Origin: JADHLJ01 sp038118725
GTDB taxonomy: Bacteria; Pseudomonadota; Alphaproteobacteria; Thalassobaculales; Thalassobaculaceae
Direction: 5' to 3'
NCBI GenBank assembly: GCA_038118725.1
Contig: JAYOIK010000082.1
Span: 1-20,813 of the forward strand
DNA length: 20,813 bases
Numbering within the stretch: position 1 is the first letter of the stretch; every line of letters starts with the position of its first letter. A model generated the notes under the pieces. It had not been told where the DNA came from. It made no database searches and saw only the letters and a list, made by a program, of their open reading frames with translations. This document shows positions 1-7,120 of the stretch, one piece after another. Both the position numbers and the translations under genes were made by a program.

Positions 1-223
1 CAATTGCCGCCGTCGCGCCCGCGCCCGCGGTCAAGCGCTCGACCGCGATGATCTGAGACGATCCCGCGAAAACCAAGGTGCCCATGGCGCCGACCTGAAG
101 CTCGGACATGCCGGCCTGTGCGGCGAGCAGGCCGAAGGCGAGCCCATAGACAGCGACGCCGATCGCCAGAGGCGACACATCGCGTAGGCCTATGCGGAAC
201 TGTTGTCGGAATGCTGAATCCAC
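1..223 (-). CDS. AzlC family permease, N-terminal part (partial at window edge)
   Basis: Reading the minus strand from a GTG at 221-223 gives 74 codons that run off the left edge. The peptide starts VDSAFRQQFRIGLRDVSPLA and continues with a hydrophobic stretch (YGLAFGLLAAQAG) and then LVFAGSSQ. An N-terminal F-x2-G segment, a FGxxxxxxG helix and a [VF]FAG[SA][SA]Q motif are typical of AzlC, the large membrane subunit of the AzlCD branched-chain amino-acid exporter family. An in-frame TGA lies four codons upstream of the GTG, and no in-frame ATG lies between them, so GTG is the only reasonable start. The ribosome-binding site is weak. The gene is divergent from the DUF4164-zapA set. An AzlD partner would be expected just outside the window. 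The family call is fairly firm; the substrate is unknown. Confidence 0.75.
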   Translation of the reverse strand, partial: MDSAFRQQFRIGLRDVSPLAIGVAVYGLAFGLLAAQAGMSELQVGAMGTLVFAGSSQIIAVERLTAGAGATAAI

Positions 224-505
224 CGTTTGGTCTCATGTGTTGTGACCTCGCGATGACCGGGTGTCGGGCAAAACCCGGCCCAACGCGTCGCGAGAAAGCG
301 TCATTCCAATAACCCGATTCCGACGGCGCTCCAACTCGGCCCGAGCCTCGGTTTTAGCGACGATGCGCGATTTCCGCGTGTTAAGTTGCCGTCATACGCC
401 CCGGTGCCAGGTCCGCCGTGCTCGATTGACGCGGGGTCCGCGGGATCGGTATGCTTCGCGCGCGTTTATTCGCGCTGAATTCGTGGATCGCGAGGACATT
501 GCCGC
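224..505. other. Divergent intergenic region between the azlC-like gene and the DUF4164 gene
   Basis: This 282-base spacer separates two divergent genes. I see no convincing small gene, RNA or repeat in it. The right half holds the promoter candidate listed separately. I found no clear sigma-70 promoter for the leftward azlC-like gene. Confidence 0.5.
426..455 (+). promoter_or_regulatory. Candidate sigma-70 promoter for DUF4164-zapA
   Basis: TTGACG at 426-431 matches the -35 consensus at five of six bases. It is followed after 18 bases by TATGCT at 450-455 (four of six to TATAAT). The predicted start of transcription is near 461, about 45 bases before the DUF4164 ATG. This is visible sequence matching only; alphaproteobacterial promoters are loose. 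Confidence 0.4.
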
Positions 506-727
506 ATGAGCCAGGTTGAAGAAGCCATGATGCGACTTGACCGGGCGGTCGACCGCCTGGAGGAGTCGCTCGGCGCCGCGCTTGGACGCGGGGGAAGCGC
601 CGAGGCGCTGGCCGCGGAATTGGCCGCGGCGAAGCGCGAATACGCGGCCTTGGCCGAGACCACCGACGAGGTCGGCGCGAAACTCGACAAGGCGATCGGC
701 CGCCTGAAATTCGTATTGGAATCATAG
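506..727 (+). CDS. DUF4164 family small coiled-coil protein
   Basis: This 73-residue protein is almost entirely predicted helix with heptad-like spacing (EEAMMRLDRAVDRLEESLGAA, then LAAELAAAKREYAAL). It has no signal peptide and no membrane segment. Short coiled-coil proteins of the DUF4164 family are commonly found directly upstream of zapA in alphaproteobacteria, which fits its position three bases before zapA. The start ATG has GAGG ten bases upstream (492-495). A role linked to ZapA and cell division is inference from co-location; the biochemical function is not known to me. Confidence 0.75.
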   Translation: MSQVEEAMMRLDRAVDRLEESLGAALGRGGSAEALAAELAAAKREYAALAETTDEVGAKLDKAIGRLKFVLES

Positions 728-730
728 GCC

Positions 731-1054
731 ATGGCCCAGGTCGAGATCACCATAAACAGCCAATCCTATCGGGTGGCCTGCGAGGATGGTCAGGAAGAGC
801 GTCTAGGTGAGCTGGCGCGGATGGTCGACGCTCATGTCGGCGATCTCGTTGAACAGATTGGCCAGGTCGGTCAAACCCGCTTGCTCGTGATGGCCTCGCT
901 TTTGGTCGCCGACGAGTTGATGGAACTTCGCGAGACGGCGGATGCAAGCGCCGAGGATGGCGAGGGCGGCGGTGACGGCGCGCGGGTGACGGAATTGATG
1001 GACCGATTGTCCAGCCGACTAGAAGCCATTGCGGACCGGTTGGATCAGGCCTAA
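731..1054 (+). CDS. zapA: Cell division protein ZapA
   Basis: This 107-residue protein matches the ZapA family. An N-terminal beta-rich part (VEITINSQSYRVACEDGQEE) is followed by the conserved helix start (RLGELARMVDAHV) and a long C-terminal coiled coil (residues about 50-105). ZapA binds the FtsZ ring in the cytoplasm and promotes filament bundling. The acidic, glycine-rich linker EDGEGGGDGA near residues 77-86 lies between two helical parts and is probably lineage-specific. The gene follows DUF4164 by three bases and precedes the 6S RNA candidate, the usual zapA-ssrS-fau order. The ATG lies three bases after the upstream stop, so translational coupling is likely. Confidence 0.92.
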   Translation: MAQVEITINSQSYRVACEDGQEERLGELARMVDAHVGDLVEQIGQVGQTRLLVMASLLVADELMELRETADASAEDGEGGGDGARVTELMDRLSSRLEAIADRLDQA

Positions 1055-1061
1055 GTTTAAA

Positions 1062-1227
1062 AAGGACGGTTGCTACGTGGTGCGATAGGTCGATTTATCT
1101 CTGGGGCTATAATTGATCCTTTGGGAGCTGCCTCTGTCGAGATCGAGGTTTCGGTACGCGGTGCCCACCTGCAATAGCAGGCCACAGAGGATATCCAGTA
1201 CCAACGGCCAAGGTGGCTTCCGTCCTT
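1062..1227 (+). ncRNA. ssrS: 6S RNA candidate
   Basis: The non-coding gap between zapA and fau is the classic location of 6S RNA, which binds the sigma-70 RNA polymerase holoenzyme and mimics an open promoter. Direct sequence support: AAGGACGG (1062-1069) pairs perfectly with CCGTCCTT (1220-1227) as an 8-bp closing stem. CCTCTGT (1131-1137) pairs with ACAGAGG (1184-1190) as an inner stem. CCTGC (1168-1172) and GCAGG (1177-1181) close an AATA tetraloop near the apex. Poorly paired flanks between the outer and inner stems would form the central bubble. The predicted length of about 166 nt is in the 6S range. Exact ends are uncertain, and I could not run a covariance model. Confidence 0.65.
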
Positions 1228-1270
1228 CCACGTCCCGCTTTCACGCCGCGTGCCGGAGATCCGGTTTTTC

Positions 1271-1870
1271 ATGACATCTCCGAGTGACGATAGCGACGGA
1301 TTGACGTCGGATAAGGCCGCGTTGCGAAAAATCACCGGCGGGCGACGCGATCAATTGGCCGCCGTCGCGCCGGATAGCGCCGAGCGCTTCAAGCACCGGT
1401 TTCTCGAGACCTGGAAGCTGTCCGCCGGAACCGTCGTCTCCGCGTTCTGGCCGATCCGAAGCGAGCTTGACACAAGGCCCCTGATCCAGGCGTTGCATGA
1501 TCTGGGATGCGTGATCGCGCTGCCTGTGGTGAAGGCGCGCCTTACCGCCTTGGAATTCAGACAATGGACCCCCGACACCCGCTTGGATGTCGGGCAATTC
1601 GGGGTGTCGACGCCGCCCGCCGACGCAGCCGTGCTGGAACCGGATTGGTTGCTTGTGCCGTTGCTGGCCTTTGACGCGCGCGGATATCGTCTCGGTTACG
1701 GCGGAGGCTTCTACGACATCACGCTTGCGGATCTACGCGCGCGGAAAAAGATCTTCGCGATTGGCGCCGCCTATGATGGCCAAGAGATCGCCGCCGTGCC
1801 GAGAGACGCCAATGATGCACGGCTGGACGCCATCCTTACCGAGCAACGTGTTCTGATCATGGAGCCTTGA
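1271..1870 (+). CDS. fau: 5-formyltetrahydrofolate cyclo-ligase
   Basis: The enzyme converts 5-formyl-THF to 5,10-methenyl-THF using ATP in the cytoplasm. From the ATG at 1271 the protein is 199 residues, normal for the family. The signature PLLAFDARGYRLGYGGGFYD lies in the C-terminal half and is the nucleotide-binding motif. Upstream, an R/K-rich helix (DKAALRKITGGRRDQL) and FWPIRSELDTRPL match the usual substrate region. A GTG at 1250 in the same frame would add seven residues; I prefer 1271 because of GGAGAT about ten bases upstream. Position after zapA and 6S RNA is conserved in many proteobacteria. The downstream metallophosphoesterase begins four bases after this stop. Confidence 0.9.
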   Translation: MTSPSDDSDGLTSDKAALRKITGGRRDQLAAVAPDSAERFKHRFLETWKLSAGTVVSAFWPIRSELDTRPLIQALHDLGCVIALPVVKARLTALEFRQWTPDTRLDVGQFGVSTPPADAAVLEPDWLLVPLLAFDARGYRLGYGGGFYDITLADLRARKKIFAIGAAYDGQEIAAVPRDANDARLDAILTEQRVLIMEP

Positions 1871-1874
1871 GATA

Positions 1875-2690
1875 ATGCGTGTACTTTTCCTCGGCGACAT
1901 CGTTGGACGTAGCGGTCGGCTCGCGGTACTTGAGCATTTGCCGGAATTGAAGGAACGCCTGACGCCGGATTTCATCGTGATCAACGGCGAGAACGCCGCC
2001 GGCGGCTTCGGGATCACCGAAAAAATCTGCAATGAGCTCTTTGACGCCGGCGCCGATGTGGTAACCACGGGCAACCATGCCTGGGATCAACGCGAGATCA
2101 TCGAGCATATTGATCGCGAGCCACGATTGATCCGGCCTCTGAATTATCCGAGCGAGACACCGGGGCGGGGCGCCGGCCTCTTCGAAACGAATGATGGTCG
2201 GCTGGTGCTGGTGATCAATGTGATGCTGCGCCTGTTCATGGACGCGCTCGACGATCCCTTCGCGGCGGTGGAACGTGTGCTCGAGGACTCGCCCCTCGGC
2301 GCGGCGGCGGATTTCATTCTCATCGATACCCATGGCGAGGCGACGAGCGAGAAAATGGCTTTTGGCCATTGTTTCGACGGTCGGGTATCGGCGGTGATCG
2401 GAACCCATACCCATGTCCCGACGGCGGATGCGATGGTGCTGGCCACCGGGACCGCCTATCAGACGGATGCCGGCATGTGTGGCGACTATGATTCCGTTAT
2501 CGGCATGAAAAAGGATACGCCGGTGCGTCGGTTTGTCACCAAGATGCCGGGCCCAAGACTGGAGGCGGCGGAGGGTGAAGGCACGGTTTGCGGCGCCCTG
2601 GTGGTAAGTGATGATCGAACCGGATTGGCTCTCGGCATCGAGCCGGTCCGGGTCGGTGGAGTGCTCGCGTCGGCGTGGCCGTCTATCTGA
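1875..2690 (+). CDS. TIGR00282/YmdB family metallophosphoesterase
   Basis: This 271-residue cytoplasmic protein carries all the metal-binding motifs of the YmdB-type calcineurin-like phosphoesterases. These are GDIVG (D8), NGEN (E39, N40), GNH (N67, H68), DTHGE (D151, H153) and GTHTH (H178, H180). Bacillus YmdB has phosphodiesterase activity toward cyclic nucleotides, but the substrate in alphaproteobacteria is not established. The length matches the family (about 260-270). One local oddity is VINVMLRLFMD at residues 113-123, where I would expect a glycine before the arginine; this is from memory. The gene is almost certainly co-transcribed with fau and ends in convergence with the Hpt-like gene. 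Confidence 0.88.
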   Translation: MRVLFLGDIVGRSGRLAVLEHLPELKERLTPDFIVINGENAAGGFGITEKICNELFDAGADVVTTGNHAWDQREIIEHIDREPRLIRPLNYPSETPGRGAGLFETNDGRLVLVINVMLRLFMDALDDPFAAVERVLEDSPLGAAADFILIDTHGEATSEKMAFGHCFDGRVSAVIGTHTHVPTADAMVLATGTAYQTDAGMCGDYDSVIGMKKDTPVRRFVTKMPGPRLEAAEGEGTVCGALVVSDDRTGLALGIEPVRVGGVLASAWPSI

Positions 2691-2716
2691 CGAGCTCGGT
2701 GAGGCGGATCGTCCGT

Positions 2717-3202
2717 TTAGTCCCTGAGGCCGCTGATCGCCTCCAGGCCACCAACGATCTTGGCACCGATTTCGCCCGTTTCGCCCTTTAGCTTGTTGGC
2801 GAGAACACCGCGCAACGCGTCTACATGAGCGCGAATCACATCAATGTCGTTGCGCTCTCTCGAACCGGGTTCGGCGCTGTCTAGATAGTGGTTCATCGAC
2901 GCGGCGATGCGGGCGACCAGGGGATAGCCGAAATTCGCTTCCTCCCCACGTAGGTCGTGCATGATGGCGAAGATTCGCTTTTCGTGATCGGCTTGCGGCT
3001 GGCCCTCGGTGATCGCGTCGACGGCGGCTTGCAATTCCAAAACCTGCGGTTTCGTGGTTTCCGACAGGTCGATGGTGTCGATGACTTTCTGAGCGGCTTC
3101 CTCGGCCTTGGCGAGAAGATCCTCGTCGATCCGCGCTTCGCCTCCCACCAGTTCCTTCAGTTTGTTGGGAGGGTTGAGTACCTCGAAGCTTTGATTGGCC
3201 AT
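2717..3202 (-). CDS. Hpt-like (histidine phosphotransfer) domain protein
   Basis: This 161-residue, mainly helical protein has no signal peptide or membrane segment. The stretch IMHDLRGEEANFGYPLV (residues 80-96) resembles the Hpt core H-x2-[KR]-G, giving H82 as candidate phospho-accepting histidine and R85-G86 after it. A second helix follows (RIAASMNHYLD). In Hpt proteins this fold passes phosphate between a kinase and a response regulator. It lies 44 bases downstream of the response regulator remnant on the same strand, as expected for a phosphorelay pair. I recognise the motif rather than a named family, so a histidine kinase dimerisation-like or purely structural role is possible. The reading frame is intact even though its partner is broken. 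Confidence 0.6.
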   Translation of the reverse strand: MANQSFEVLNPPNKLKELVGGEARIDEDLLAKAEEAAQKVIDTIDLSETTKPQVLELQAAVDAITEGQPQADHEKRIFAIMHDLRGEEANFGYPLVARIAASMNHYLDSAEPGSRERNDIDVIRAHVDALRGVLANKLKGETGEIGAKIVGGLEAISGLRD

Positions 3203-3246
3203 GAAAGTTATCCCGGATTGTCGCGCGAAGCGTTACGCGTTTCACC

Positions 3247-3753
3247 TTAGGCGGCGTTGGCGCCTTCCCCGGCGGCGCGCCGGTCGGGGCCTTCGAAAGG
3301 TTCGACTTTTCTGCGCCGGTCCGGACCGAAATAGGTCTTGGTTCGCACGAACTGACGTGAGTGTTCGATCACCGATACCAGACGTCTTTAAAGAGCCTTG
3401 GCCGAGACCGGCTTGGCCATGAACTCGTTAATCACCGCGTCCCGCGCTTCGGTGATCCGCGCTTTCTCGGTATGACCGGTTACCATGATGATGGGCAGGA
3501 AATTATCCGGACTGTCCGGTGAGGTTCGTACCCACTTGACGAGATGCAACCCGTCATCGGGTTCCATGACTCAATCGGTGATCACAAGGTCGATGCTGAA
3601 ATCTCGAATCTTCGAAATGCCGTGCTCGCCATCCCGACCATCGTAGATGTTAACCACCCCGAAAGCCTGGAGGATCGCGCGGATCAATTCCCGCATGTTT
3701 TGGTTGTCGTCAACGATCAAAACCGAAAGTCGCTGTAGCCGCGCTTCCTGCAT
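3247..3753 (-). pseudogene. CheY-like response regulator with two in-frame stop codons
   Basis: Read from the ATG at 3751-3753, the frame encodes a receiver domain: RLSVLIVDDNQNMRELIRAI (acidic pair D15-D16), then IDLVITD with the phospho-acceptor aspartate (D60), MVTGHTEKARI (switch threonine) and FMAKPVS (conserved lysine-proline). The frame is interrupted by TGA at 3571-3573, immediately after the aspartate where related proteins have tryptophan (ITDWxM), and by TAA at 3388-3390 (KAL-stop-RRL), where tyrosine would fit. The frame is otherwise unbroken to a natural TAA at 3247-3249, and includes the tail FVRTKTYFGPDRRR with a second GPDRR copy. Total length would be 168 codons. No frameshift is seen, so this is a recently inactivated gene, a base-call problem, or unusual readthrough. 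The Hpt-like gene follows. Confidence 0.8.
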
Positions 3754-4066
3754 TCGGCGTCGCCCCCGATATTCCTATTCAAACGCTCCATGGGCTTGCG
3801 AGGCACGCGGGATCGTTTGTCGCCGGTAAACTCAGGCCCTTGATTGACGCTAACCCTAACAGAAACCTTTCAAAATTTAAAATCCCAAGAAGTCGCGGCC
3901 TCGCCAGCCCGCGCGGTCAATACCGGTCAACGATATGGTCGTCATAATACCGCCAAAATTCGCCGATAACTTTTCCTCGGTCGAAGATGCGGTTCGCTAC
4001 CACATCTGGTATAGAGGTGGCGCGGCATTACAAGGTCCGCCCACCAACCCACGCCGGAATGGAAGC
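3754..4066. other. Divergent intergenic region between the response regulator remnant and yebC
   Basis: This spacer of about 310 bases contains an AT-rich patch near 3855-3895, unusual for this GC-rich window and a likely site for promoters of the leftward regulator. I could not fix a -35/-10 pair there. The right end holds the yebC promoter candidate. No RNA gene or conserved small frame was recognised. The rightward frame is open from 3935 but has no family resemblance before the yebC ATG. Confidence 0.45.
4008..4015 (+). promoter_or_regulatory. Candidate extended -10 promoter element for yebC
   Basis: TGGTATAGA contains the TGn extension followed by TATAGA (4010-4015, five of six to TATAAT). 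It lies about 50 bases before the yebC ATG. No good -35 element is present at the expected distance, so support rests on the extended -10 alone. Confidence 0.3.
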
Positions 4067-4813
4067 ATGGCAGGTCATTCACAGTTCAAGAACATCATGC
4101 ACCGCAAGGGTGCGCAGGATAAAAAACGCGCCAAGGTCTTTACCCGTCTGATCCGGGAATTGACGGTGGCGGCGAAAATTGGCGCCGACCCCGACGCCAA
4201 CCCACGATTGCGATCGGCGATCGCGGCGGCCCGCGCGGCGAACATGCCGAAGGACAATATCGAGCGGGTCCTCAAGAAGGCCGCCGGTGGCGACGACGAT
4301 ACCAATTATGACGAGATCCGTTACGAGGGTTATGGCCCGGGTGGGGTCGCGTTGATCGTCGACACGCTCACCGATAACCGGAACCGGACCGCGTCCGAGG
4401 TGCGTTCGGCCTTCGCCAAGTTTGGTGGCAATCTCGGAGAGACGAACAGCGTCAGTTTCATGTTCGATCGGGTTGGTCAGTTGGTGTATCCGGCGGAGAC
4501 GGCCTCGGGCGACGAGATCTTCGAGGCGGCGTTGGAGGCGGGCGCCGACAATGTCGAATCATCGGAAGAATCCCACGAGATTACATGCCAGCCGGAAGAT
4601 TTCAACGCGGTGCGTGAGTCCTTGGAAGAGCAACTGGGCGAACCCGAGAACGCCGGCCTGGCCTGGAAGCCGCAGAACACCATCGCGGTCACCGAGGATC
4701 AGGCGAGCACCTTGTTGAAGCTTCTGGACGTGCTCGATGAATGCGACGACGTGCAGACGGTCTCGGCGAACTTTGATATCGCCGACGATATTCTCGCGAA
4801 ACTGACAGCGTAG
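4067..4813 (+). CDS. yebC: YebC/PmpR family protein
   Basis: This 248-residue cytoplasmic protein begins with the family hallmark MAGHSQFKNIMHRKGAQDKK. RLRSAIAAARAANMPKDNIER follows and then the YEGYGPGGVALIV motif; length is typical. Family members were first described as transcriptional regulators, and recent work ties some to ribosome function at polyproline stretches. The start at 4067 is chosen because the family always begins near MAGHS. The frame stays open for 44 further codons upstream but that part looks unconstrained. The gene sits just ahead of ruvCAB, a very common arrangement, and ends 11 bases before ruvC, so one transcript is likely. Confidence 0.95.
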   Translation: MAGHSQFKNIMHRKGAQDKKRAKVFTRLIRELTVAAKIGADPDANPRLRSAIAAARAANMPKDNIERVLKKAAGGDDDTNYDEIRYEGYGPGGVALIVDTLTDNRNRTASEVRSAFAKFGGNLGETNSVSFMFDRVGQLVYPAETASGDEIFEAALEAGADNVESSEESHEITCQPEDFNAVRESLEEQLGEPENAGLAWKPQNTIAVTEDQASTLLKLLDVLDECDDVQTVSANFDIADDILAKLTA

Positions 4814-4824
4814 CGGGGCTGGGC

Positions 4825-5418
4825 ATGACGGGCCAGACGGTGACGCGTTTTCTGGGGCTGGACCCAGGCCTCAGGCGGACCGGCTGGGGCGTGGTCGACA
4901 GCGCCGGCAGTCGTCTGGCCCATGTCGCCAACGGGGTTATCGGCTCCGATGGAGATAAATCCATCGCCGAACGTCTGGTGGAACTGCATTCCAGTGTGTT
5001 GGAAATCATTGAAAGATATCGGCCCGACGCGGCGGCGGTCGAGGAGACCTTCGTGAACAAGAACCCTGAATCGACCTTGAAGTTGGGGCTGGCGCGCGGC
5101 GCGATCCTGTTGGCCCCGGCGCTCCAAGGGCTACCTGTTTCGGAATACGCGCCGAACCGGGTGAAGAAGTCGGTGGTCGGAGCCGGGCACGCGGACAAGG
5201 ATCAAGTTCAGCTGATGGTCGGCAAACTTCTGCCCGGTGTCGCCTTCGCCAACGCGGACGCCGCGGATGCCCTGGCGGTGGCGATTTGTCATGCTCATTT
5301 CGCCCAGACCCATCGCTCCATCGGCATGACACCGCCCCCGAAAAGCCGGCGGGCCTCCGCCGGTGGCGGCATGCAGCGGGCGATCGCCGCCGCCTTGGCC
5401 AAGGAGGCCGGGCAATGA
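4825..5418 (+). CDS. ruvC: Holliday junction resolvase RuvC
   Basis: RuvC is the endonuclease that cuts Holliday junctions after branch migration by RuvAB. The protein is 197 residues. It has the acidic catalytic set of the RNase H-like fold: D13 in LGLDPGLRRTGWG, E73 in AVEETFVNKN, and D145/D148 in ANADAADALAVAICH. The ARGAILLA and SVVGAGHADKDQVQ segments are also typical. The C-terminal tail after residue 165 is basic and glycine-rich, as often seen, and slightly longer than in E. coli. The stop overlaps the ruvA start in an ATGA arrangement, showing translational coupling within yebC-ruvCAB. Confidence 0.96.
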   Translation: MTGQTVTRFLGLDPGLRRTGWGVVDSAGSRLAHVANGVIGSDGDKSIAERLVELHSSVLEIIERYRPDAAAVEETFVNKNPESTLKLGLARGAILLAPALQGLPVSEYAPNRVKKSVVGAGHADKDQVQLMVGKLLPGVAFANADAADALAVAICHAHFAQTHRSIGMTPPPKSRRASAGGGMQRAIAAALAKEAGQ

Positions 5419-6038
5419 TCGCCAAGCTCAAGGGTATTCTGGACAGCCACCGCGAGGATGGCGCGATCATCGATGTCGGCGGCGTCGGGTATCTGATTTT
5501 CGGATCCTCCCGCACGCTGGGGCAATTGGGAGATATTGGGGACCCGATATCCGTTCATATCGAGACCCATGTCCGCGAGGATCATATCCATCTCTACGGC
5601 TTCGCGACGAAAGCGGAGCGGCGCTGCTTTCAGATTCTTCAAACCGTCCAGGGCGTCGGGGCCAAGGCGGCGTTGGCCATCCTGTCGGCGTTGACACCGG
5701 ACGAGGTGATGCAAGCCGTCGCGGCTCAGGACAAGACCATGCTGACCCGGGCCGACGGTGTTGGGCCAAAGTTGGCGACCCGCATCGTCAACGAGTTGAA
5801 GGACAAGGCGGTTGGATTCTCGCTGGGGGTCGAAAGCGCGGCAATGAAATCCGGCGCGTCGGCGCCGACCTCGGCGGTTGACGCCGGACCGGTTGAGGAC
5901 GCGGTTTCCGCCTTGGTCAATCTCGGTTATGGGCGCTCCGACGCTTATGGAGCCGTGGTCGCGGCCAGCCTATCGCTGGGCGACGGCGCGGCGCTCGACC
6001 GGCTGATCTCCACCAGCCTGAGGGAGTTGGCGTCTTGA
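5415..6038 (+). CDS. ruvA: Holliday junction branch migration protein RuvA
   Basis: RuvA is the tetrameric junction-binding subunit that loads the RuvB motor. The 207-residue protein starts MIAKLKGILD and has the N-terminal OB-fold (to about residue 62, ending HLYGFATKAER). Two helix-hairpin-helix motifs follow (QGVGAKAALAILS and DGVGPKLATRIVNELKDK). After a flexible linker of about 30 residues (SAAMKSGASAPTSAVDAG) comes the C-terminal RuvB-binding domain (DAVSALVNLGYGRSDAYGAV). The ATG at 5415 overlaps the ruvC stop; longer in-frame upstream starts lie inside ruvC and can be dismissed. The ruvA stop overlaps the ruvB start. Confidence 0.96.
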   Translation: MIAKLKGILDSHREDGAIIDVGGVGYLIFGSSRTLGQLGDIGDPISVHIETHVREDHIHLYGFATKAERRCFQILQTVQGVGAKAALAILSALTPDEVMQAVAAQDKTMLTRADGVGPKLATRIVNELKDKAVGFSLGVESAAMKSGASAPTSAVDAGPVEDAVSALVNLGYGRSDAYGAVVAASLSLGDGAALDRLISTSLRELAS

Positions 6039-7120
6039 GCCTCGGTGATGATCGTGACGCGGCGGCGGAGCGACTGATCGACGCCGAACAGGCGCCAGCG
6101 GACCGCCAAGACAACACCCTGCGTCCCTTGGTCCTCGAGGAATTCGTCGGCCAGCGTCAGCTCCGCGAGAATCTCAAGGTCTTCATCGAGGCCGCACGAG
6201 GCCGTCAGGAGGCCCTGGATCACGTGCTGTTCCACGGCCCGCCGGGGCTTGGCAAGACAACGTTGTCGCAGATCGTGGCGCGCGAGCTCGGTGTCGGCTT
6301 TCGCATGACCTCCGGGCCGACCATCGCCAAGGCTGGAGACCTCGCGGCGCTGCTGACCAACCTCGAAGCTCGCGATGTCTTGTTCATTGACGAGATCCAT
6401 CGTCTGAACCCGGCGGTCGAGGAAGTACTGTATCCGGCGATGGAGGATTTTCAGCTCGACCTGATCATCGGCGAAGGGCCTGCGGCGCGCTCGCTCCGCA
6501 TTGATCTCGCGCCCTTTACGCTGATCGCGGCGACAACCCGCTCGGGTTTGATCACCACGCCTCTGCGCGAGCGCTTCGGTATTCCGCTGCGTCTGCAGTT
6601 CTACACCCCGGAGGAGTTGCGCCGCATTGTTCTGCGCGGCGCCGGATTGCTCGGAATGGACCTGACCGAGGATGGGGCCGACGAGATCGCCCGGCGCTCG
6701 CGGGGCACGCCTCGGGTCGCCGGCCGCCTGTTGCGTCGGGTCCGGGATTTCGCCGGTGTTGCCGGCACCGCGAGCGTCGACGCCGCCGCCGCCGACGCGG
6801 CGCTGAATCGCCTGGATATCGACAGTCGGGGCCTGGACGCGATGGACCGACGATATCTCGCCTGTATCGCCGAGAATTACGGCGGCGGTCCGGTGGGGGC
6901 CGAGACCTTGGCCGCCGCCCTGTCCGAACAACGAGACGTGATCGAGGAAGTCATCGAGCCTTATCTGTTGCAGCAAGGGTTGATCGGACGCACGCCTCGG
7001 GGCCGGGTGCTGTCCGCCGCCGCCTACCGTTACATGGGCATTCCGGAGCCCCGGGGAGTCGACCAGCTTGATCTGCTGCCCGAGGCGACGGCGGAGGAAT
7101 TGGTCGATGACGGCGCCTGA
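6035..7120 (+). CDS. ruvB: Holliday junction branch migration ATPase RuvB
   Basis: RuvB is the hexameric AAA+ motor that drives branch migration with RuvA. The 361-residue protein has Walker A GPPGLGKT (68-75), Walker B with FIDEIH (D119, E120), the sensor TTRSGLITTPLRERFG and the C-terminal winged-helix part (IAENYGGGPVGAETLAAALSEQ, then GLIGRTPRGR). The start is a TTG at 6035-6037 that overlaps the ruvA TGA. No in-frame ATG or GTG precedes the conserved LRPLVLEEFVGQ region, so TTG is the best choice and suggests coupled translation. The C-terminal end overlaps ybgC by 14 bases. Confidence 0.95.
   Translation: MSLGDDRDAAAERLIDAEQAPADRQDNTLRPLVLEEFVGQRQLRENLKVFIEAARGRQEALDHVLFHGPPGLGKTTLSQIVARELGVGFRMTSGPTIAKAGDLAALLTNLEARDVLFIDEIHRLNPAVEEVLYPAMEDFQLDLIIGEGPAARSLRIDLAPFTLIAATTRSGLITTPLRERFGIPLRLQFYTPEELRRIVLRGAGLLGMDLTEDGADEIARRSRGTPRVAGRLLRRVRDFAGVAGTASVDAAAADAALNRLDIDSRGLDAMDRRYLACIAENYGGGPVGAETLAAALSEQRDVIEEVIEPYLLQQGLIGRTPRGRVLSAAAYRYMGIPEPRGVDQLDLLPEATAEELVDDGA

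Noticed and set aside
2705..2718. Small hairpin between the convergent metallophosphoesterase and Hpt-like genes as a shared terminator
   Set aside because: The stem is only four base pairs and the T-run is three, too weak to call.
3935..4066. Forty-four-codon N-terminal extension of yebC
   Set aside because: YebC proteins begin at MAGHS; the extension lacks similarity and includes the promoter-like region.
5945..6976. 343-codon minus-strand frame opposite ruvB
   Set aside because: ruvB has complete AAA+ motifs on the plus strand; the antisense frame shows no family features.
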